This document shows positions 6,980 to 11,310 of a stretch of 11,310 bases of DNA, in pieces (within the stretch, counting starts at the first letter, position 1; every line of letters begins with the position of its first letter). Origin of the DNA: an uncultured Fidelibacterota bacterium (GTDB taxonomy: Bacteria > Marinisomatota > Marinisomatia > Marinisomatales > UBA1611); assembly GCA_913045415.1 (NCBI GenBank), contig CAJWPW010000018.1:1-11310 (forward strand), written 5' to 3'. The notes under the pieces were generated by a model, which saw only the letters and a program-made list of their open reading frames with translations, ran no database searches and had not been told where the DNA came from. The position numbers and the translations under genes are program-made.

Positions 6980-8538
6980 CAACCGCGTCCTTTCATGATG
7001 GCCACAGGTACCATCATTTCTTCCATAGAAACTCCACCATGTTGGAACGAATTTTTAAATTTTGATTGGTACTTATGAGCTTGATTTGGGTATATAAAAT
7101 AGACGTCATCTTTGGCGATAATATAGCTGGGCTGTGGACCAAAAACAGGTAATCGGAATTTTTCAGGTTCCTTGATAACGATTGCATTTTTTTCTTTCGT
7201 ATTCAGGTTCCGACCATATTTGTAGCGGACGCCAGAAGATGCTTCCCTGTCAGCAGCCACCATCACATCACGCTGAACTCGAATACTACCATGATCGCTT
7301 GTCAAAATAACCGTGAAATTATTTTCGCTTAATTTTTTCAACACCTGAAGTAACCAAGAATGGTTTAACCAGGATCTTACGGCTGTTCTATATCCAGACT
7401 CGTCCGGAACCATTTCCTTCAGCACATCCATTTGGGAACTTTTGTGTGCAAGAATATCTACAAAATTTACAACCAAAGCTAAAACATCTTGTTGAAGGTA
7501 ATCTTTAATTCTGTTGTTGAATTTATTCCCTTCCTCTACAGCCCAGATTTTATGGTAATGAACCCGTTTATCCCCCAAACCCATTTTCTTCAATTGATCA
7601 ATTAAGAATTGTTTTTCGTGCTGATTCAAACTAGTTGAATCATTTTTCATATCATCACCCTGCTTGGGATATTTTTTCACCATATCATCCGGAAACAGCC
7701 CACAAAATATTGCATTTCTCGAATAGGGCGTTGCCGTTGGAAGTAAAGATAATTTATAATCTAGTTTGATGTTAAAAAATGGCTCTAATAGCTCCATCAT
7801 AGATTTAAAATGATCATGGCGCATACAATCAACCACCAATAAACAAACTTTTTCACCTTTATCCAAAATGGGTTTGACATACTTTGGAACGATATCTACT
7901 GAAAGTGTTGGGCGATTATTGGATTGCATCCAACTCTCATAATTCGACTCTATAAAGTTAATAAATTCCCTATTACATGTTTGAATCTGCTCCTTAAGAA
8001 TCGACCCTAATCCGGTATCATTGTAATTATCAAATTTTATTTGCCAATCAGTGAGACGATCATAGAGTCTCCACCAATCATCCGCATTCAATTCATTACT
8101 TAATTGAGCTTCAATTTCCTGAAATTCTTTCAAATAATCACTGGTGGCTTTTTGTTCATGTAATTTGATCTTTTCCAGTGTTTGTTTACAAGCCATGAAA
8201 ATCTGACTTGGATTCACAGGTTTGATGAGGAATTGCTCTACTTGCCCCGTGATCGCTTCATCCATAAGCCATTCATCTTCAGTTTTCGTGATCATGATGA
8301 CTGGCAAGGATGAACGGTTTTTTTTCAATTCAGCCAATGTTTCCAACCCATCCATTCCAGGCATGGATTGGTCCAATAAGATCAAATCGTAATTATTTTG
8401 TTCAGATAGGGCAATCCCATCCTGTCCATTGGCTGCCTGGGACAATATATACCCCTTGTCTTCAAGAAATAAAATATGGGGTTTTAAATGGTGGATCTCA
8501 TCATCGATCCAAAGGATATGTCCGCGCGAATTTTGCAT
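6979..8538 (-). CDS. porX: PorX-type response regulator: REC receiver plus PglZ phosphodiesterase-like domain
   Basis: The protein is 519 residues, essentially the length of Porphyromonas PorX. The receiver domain (about 6-122) has the acidic pocket D12/D13, phosphoacceptor D56, T84 and K106. A helical linker (about 125-225) follows. The PglZ domain (about 228-515), of the alkaline phosphatase superfamily, has metal and catalytic positions D237 and D242 (VVDCMRHD), candidate nucleophile T270 (PTATPYSRN), D361 and H365 (NFVDILAH), D415 and H416 (TSDHG) and H500 (FQHGGVSMEEM). PorX in Bacteroidetes works with kinase PorY and ECF factor SigP in controlling the type IX secretion system; its PglZ domain is reported to cleave oligonucleotides. 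The set of active-site residues here suggests a live enzyme. No secretion genes, PorY or SigP are in the window, so the regulated process is unknown. It ends in TGATG with tsaE; the ATG lacks a Shine-Dalgarno. Confidence 0.9.
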   Translation of the reverse strand: MQNSRGHILWIDDEIHHLKPHILFLEDKGYILSQAANGQDGIALSEQNNYDLILLDQSMPGMDGLETLAELKKNRSSLPVIMITKTEDEWLMDEAITGQVEQFLIKPVNPSQIFMACKQTLEKIKLHEQKATSDYLKEFQEIEAQLSNELNADDWWRLYDRLTDWQIKFDNYNDTGLGSILKEQIQTCNREFINFIESNYESWMQSNNRPTLSVDIVPKYVKPILDKGEKVCLLVVDCMRHDHFKSMMELLEPFFNIKLDYKLSLLPTATPYSRNAIFCGLFPDDMVKKYPKQGDDMKNDSTSLNQHEKQFLIDQLKKMGLGDKRVHYHKIWAVEEGNKFNNRIKDYLQQDVLALVVNFVDILAHKSSQMDVLKEMVPDESGYRTAVRSWLNHSWLLQVLKKLSENNFTVILTSDHGSIRVQRDVMVAADREASSGVRYKYGRNLNTKEKNAIVIKEPEKFRLPVFGPQPSYIIAKDDVYFIYPNQAHKYQSKFKNSFQHGGVSMEEMMVPVAIMKGRG

Positions 8539-8566
8539 AAATTAATGGTCTAAAAATTACAGATGA

Positions 8567-8592
8567 AACGAATGGAATCGGGAAAGTTCCAT
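8567..8592 (-). promoter_or_regulatory. Candidate ECF-type promoter and dyad upstream of porX
   Basis: The minus strand reads GGAACTTT at 8590-8583 and CGTT at 8570-8567, with 15 bases between GGAAC and CGTT. This resembles the -35 and -10 elements of ECF sigma factors. The CGTT lies about 28 bases before the porX ATG, leaving room for a short leader. ATGGAA (8572-8577) and TTCCAT (8587-8592) form a six-base inverted repeat over the same stretch, which could be an operator instead. The pattern is short and was found by eye, so chance is possible. Confidence 0.3.
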
Positions 8593-8603
8593 ACAATATT
8601 TTT

Positions 8604-8620
8604 GGATCTCTTAAGGACCC
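8604..8620. repeat. Short stem-loop in the cyclase-porX gap
   Basis: GGATC (8604-8608) pairs with GACCC (8616-8620) with one wobble when read as minus-strand RNA, around a seven-base loop centred on CTTAAG. It lies between the cyclase stop and the porX candidate promoter. A run of A, not T, follows it on the minus strand, so it does not look like a Rho-independent terminator. The stem is short and its role unknown. Confidence 0.25.
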
Positions 8621-8663
8621 GTTAGATGTGAAATAAGAAATTTCAAAAAAATTGAGTTTTATA

Positions 8664-11216
8664 TTATTTTGATGTCATAGTCCAAACACCATCCCAATCC
8701 TGGCCTGGAGGATTACTTTTAAACATCATACATCGATCTATGTAAATAGCAGAGGGCGTTGTATTCCTTGATGTAAAATGATCTTCCATATCTTCAGCTT
8801 TTTTAAACAGGGCAAGGGCTTTATCCCAATCCTGCTGGTAATATTGGTCCAATCCGTCTTCAAATGTTTTTACAAGATTGACCATATCATTATCAGCAGT
8901 TTCTTTTGCAGAGACCAATTCATATACTTTCACTGGAACGTTCTTCCCTTTTACTCTTACAAAATCCAGAAATCTAAACATGTATTTATCTTTAGCGGTT
9001 TCATAAATATTTTCTCCCACAAAATTGTACACGCCATATTGTTTTGCCGATGATTCCAGACGAGCAGCGAGGTTAACAGTATCTCCCATCATGGTATAAT
9101 TCATCCGCATTTCAGATCCCATATTTCCTGTGACCATTTTACCGGAATTCAATCCGATCCGATGCTGCATAGAATAAATAATATCCGGCCAATCTGCTTC
9201 AGATTCCCATTTTTTACGCAAATCACCTAATGCCTTCTGCATTGCTAGTGCCGTTTTACATGATTTTTTTTCATGATCTTCCACGTGCACAGGTGCCCCA
9301 TAAAAAGCAACAATTGCATCTCCAATATATTTATCCAACGTTCCTTCATTGTCTAAAATTACCTTTGACATTACCGTCAGATACTCATTCATAAGTGCAA
9401 CCATTTTCTCCGGCTCCAGTACTTCAGAAAAGGTTGAAAAATTCTGAATATCAGAGAAAAATGCTGTATGGTATCCTTCTACACCACCGAGTTTTGGTGC
9501 CTGTTTTTCTTCATACATTTTGTCCAAAACTTCCGGAGAAATGTAAGTTCCAAAAGTTTCTCTTAAAAATTTCTTATCTTTCTGTTCATGAAGGAATTGG
9601 AAAATGATATTGCTGGCATAAGTAAACATCAATCCAGCAAGGGGTGCGACGATAGGCATCACATAGGATTCTCCTGGTCCCGGAAGTACCACCTGTAATT
9701 GATCATAAAATTTACTGTGCAACGCTTCCGGCAGAATATTGGAAACAGTTGATTTCCAGAACCACCAATAATCGTTGGCGAACATTCCCATGGCAAAGGC
9801 ATAATAAAATATTCCTTCAGATAAAATGACAATACCTGCCATAATAGGATGCAATTCAACTTTGGTTAATAGAATATAAGCCAAGGCACATAAACCAAAT
9901 ATTAAAAGAAAATTGGCTAAAGGGTAGGGTGAACCTTCATCCATATACCGTGTTATTTTGCCACCAAAAACTTTAAGATAATTATTGTGTAGCATGGTTT
10001 GGATCGCATTAGCATGTGTTTCCATCCCCGGCGTTAATTGGCTCAAATTCAAATAATTATAAAAAGGGGTAGATTTTACATCGTGAAGAACTTCCACTGA
10101 TACACCAAGGATTACTATCTTATTATAAAAAGGAGATTGAGTGATATCGAAATCTGATCCCAGGCCTAACATGGCCATCATTTCATTTCGTTCTGTCTCA
10201 TCTTCAATTGAAAGCACCCATTCCGGGACTTGGCCGGGAATAAATTGGCTCATCCAATCAATATCTTCCGGCATATCATAATCCTGGGTATCTAAAACCT
10301 GAGATAAAGAATATCTTGGAAAGGTGCCCCAAGGTTTCAAGTCCTGTCTGCCAGGTATTTTGTACCCGGATGGAGGTCCATAATAATTTACCAGAAAATT
10401 ATTAGTTCGCCCATAAGATGTAATATTTAATGATCCAAAATTCCAATTCAAATTATTGGCATTATACGTTGGAACGGCATCATCTGAAATATCACGAAAT
10501 GCTTTTACACATTTTACTCCCAGAGTCAAGTATGCAACATCTGGCTTATGTGCCATATATCCTGCAATGCTATATTGACGGGAGAATCCATCGATGTCTA
10601 GCATATCATTGATTAACCCTGTCTCCGGATTCACCTCCATGATTTCCGGCACTGGGTAGGCAATATAGTTTGGCGGTATACGAGTTGGCTCTTTCACCAT
10701 TTTCACATCCATAACAACCCTGGTACCATTCTCTTGAGCTTTTTTAATGGATTCTGCCAAGATAACATCACCATGACCAGGAAGATATTGTTGGAATTCT
10801 GACGGCAAATTACCGCTGACACTTCTTAAATATTCACTTCTGGCATCTGGTGAATCGAACTGAATATCGAAGGCAATCACTTTGGCGCCCGCATTGGAAA
10901 GGTTATCTACAACCCTTGCCCAAATATCACCTCGTGGATAAGGCCAGGGAACTTTATTATCTTTCAGGATGCGCCAAGTTTCGTCATCCACTTCTACCAG
11001 AATGACATCCGTCCCTTGATTAATAATGGTAGAATCACTGGCACGCCACCCCGTTAAAGGACCACGAACTGTATGAAATCGATAATCATACGTTTTTAAT
11101 TCAAGAAAATCGAATACACCAAGCCAATGGAGAAAACATGTAATTAAAACCGCTCCAAGAGTCAATCCAAGGTCCACCACATGCTCTTTGAAAAATTTTA
11201 TAATCTTTTTGATCAA
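8664..11216 (-). CDS. Membrane class III adenylate cyclase with CHASE2 sensor domain
   Basis: The 850-residue protein forms cAMP from ATP in response to a signal outside the inner membrane. A membrane helix (about 14-35) precedes a large periplasmic CHASE2 domain (about 40-415; VILVEVDDETW, VPWPYPRGDIWARVVDNL, AGAKVIAFDIQFDSPD). Three more helices (about 432-450, 456-480, 519-541) lead to the cytoplasmic cyclase domain (about 580-768). Visible active-site residues are metal ligands D589 (FFSDIQNFS) and D633 (DKYIGDA), adenine-selecting K629 and T708, and transition-state N715 and R719 (GDTVNLAARLES). The Lys/Thr pair indicates ATP rather than GTP. The tail (about 777-850) has a TPR-like helix pair and ends in WDGVWTMTSK, as in many CHASE2 cyclases. 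The start is TTG, in a TTGA overlap with the upstream barrel gene; no Met occurs in frame for over 160 codons. The ligand is unknown. Confidence 0.93.
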   Translation of the reverse strand: MIKKIIKFFKEHVVDLGLTLGAVLITCFLHWLGVFDFLELKTYDYRFHTVRGPLTGWRASDSTIINQGTDVILVEVDDETWRILKDNKVPWPYPRGDIWARVVDNLSNAGAKVIAFDIQFDSPDARSEYLRSVSGNLPSEFQQYLPGHGDVILAESIKKAQENGTRVVMDVKMVKEPTRIPPNYIAYPVPEIMEVNPETGLINDMLDIDGFSRQYSIAGYMAHKPDVAYLTLGVKCVKAFRDISDDAVPTYNANNLNWNFGSLNITSYGRTNNFLVNYYGPPSGYKIPGRQDLKPWGTFPRYSLSQVLDTQDYDMPEDIDWMSQFIPGQVPEWVLSIEDETERNEMMAMLGLGSDFDITQSPFYNKIVILGVSVEVLHDVKSTPFYNYLNLSQLTPGMETHANAIQTMLHNNYLKVFGGKITRYMDEGSPYPLANFLLIFGLCALAYILLTKVELHPIMAGIVILSEGIFYYAFAMGMFANDYWWFWKSTVSNILPEALHSKFYDQLQVVLPGPGESYVMPIVAPLAGLMFTYASNIIFQFLHEQKDKKFLRETFGTYISPEVLDKMYEEKQAPKLGGVEGYHTAFFSDIQNFSTFSEVLEPEKMVALMNEYLTVMSKVILDNEGTLDKYIGDAIVAFYGAPVHVEDHEKKSCKTALAMQKALGDLRKKWESEADWPDIIYSMQHRIGLNSGKMVTGNMGSEMRMNYTMMGDTVNLAARLESSAKQYGVYNFVGENIYETAKDKYMFRFLDFVRVKGKNVPVKVYELVSAKETADNDMVNLVKTFEDGLDQYYQQDWDKALALFKKAEDMEDHFTSRNTTPSAIYIDRCMMFKSNPPGQDWDGVWTMTSK

Positions 11217-11310
11217 AACCTGTATCCAAGTGTTAGGTTAAATCCTGAACTGTTTATGGTCCAGTTTTCTCCAGACTCATCAACCTTACCATCATCATCA
11301 TTATCTGACT
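11213..11310 (-). CDS. C-terminal end of an outer-membrane beta-barrel protein (partial)
   Basis: Only the last 31 codons are present; the gene continues past the window edge. The visible sequence has an acidic segment SDNDDDGKVDES, which resembles calcium-binding loops of the DxDxDG kind, then a closing amphipathic strand GFNLTLGYRF ending in a terminal Phe. That ending is the signature recognised by the BAM complex in outer-membrane barrels. The acidic segment would lie in the loop before the last strand. The stop codon overlaps the cyclase TTG start by four bases, so the two are co-translated. In other bacteria CHASE2 cyclases are often found near envelope or FecR-domain genes (my recollection), so a shared envelope role is plausible. 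The family of the full protein cannot be judged from this fragment. Confidence 0.65.
   Translation of the reverse strand, partial: SDNDDDGKVDESGENWTINSSGFNLTLGYRF

Noticed and set aside
6979..8538. PglZ domain as part of a BREX or other phage-defence locus
   Set aside because: No BrxA, BrxB, BrxC, PglX or Lon-like gene is present, and the N-terminal receiver domain and 519-residue length match PorX, not BREX PglZ.
8778..9053. Plus-strand open frame of about 90 codons opposite the cyclase
   Set aside because: Its hydrophobic, Phe- and Ile-rich translation is the expected complement of Lys- and Glu-rich coding sequence in the cyclase tail.
8664..11216. Guanylate rather than adenylate cyclase
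   Set aside because: Base-selecting residues are Lys629 and Thr708, the adenylate pattern; guanylate cyclases carry Glu and Cys or similar at these places.
1..11310. CRISPR array, insertion sequence, integrase or tRNA-linked attachment site
   Set aside because: No spaced repeats, transposase or integrase motifs, terminal repeats or tRNA cloverleaf were seen; the gene set is core housekeeping plus signalling.

Overview
The window is a compact, AT-rich bacterial chromosome segment in which every convincing gene lies on the minus strand, so the reading order runs from high to low coordinates. In that order it holds the 3' end of an outer-membrane beta-barrel gene, a CHASE2 adenylate cyclase, a PorX-type response regulator with a PglZ domain, tsaE, tsaB, rimI, accD, surE, guaA and glmS. 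No mobile element, CRISPR array, tRNA or rRNA gene was seen. The PorX-type regulator (REC plus PglZ), the beta-barrel ending in aromatic-Arg-Phe and the AT-rich composition suggest a member of the Fibrobacteres-Chlorobi-Bacteroidetes group. A marine lineage such as Candidatus Marinimicrobia is my best guess, but this is an inference from family resemblance, not a computed placement.

The layout falls into four blocks. (1) 11310-8664: the barrel protein and cyclase genes overlap through TTGA, pairing an envelope protein with a membrane cAMP-forming sensor. (2) 8538-5474: porX, tsaE, tsaB and rimI are joined by a TGATG junction, an 11-base overlap and an ATGA overlap. This places a signalling phosphodiesterase ahead of two tRNA t6A modification genes and a ribosomal-protein acetyltransferase. 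(3) 5389-2246: accD, surE and guaA are also joined by overlaps and cover fatty-acid synthesis, nucleotide salvage and GMP synthesis. (4) 2097-259: glmS has its own 148-base leader and the only good Shine-Dalgarno-like sequence in the window.

The four gaps of interest are 8539-8663, 5390-5473, 2098-2245 and 1-258. They contain, respectively, a dyad with an ECF-like promoter candidate, a nested inverted repeat, a palindrome plus a small hairpin, and a possible plus-strand gene remnant. The housekeeping genes are intact, with all expected catalytic residues visible. The most notable part is the cyclase-PorX signalling pair, two membrane/cytoplasmic nucleotide-signalling enzymes encoded next to each other. 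It is a plausible but unproven functional unit rather than a demonstrated new system.
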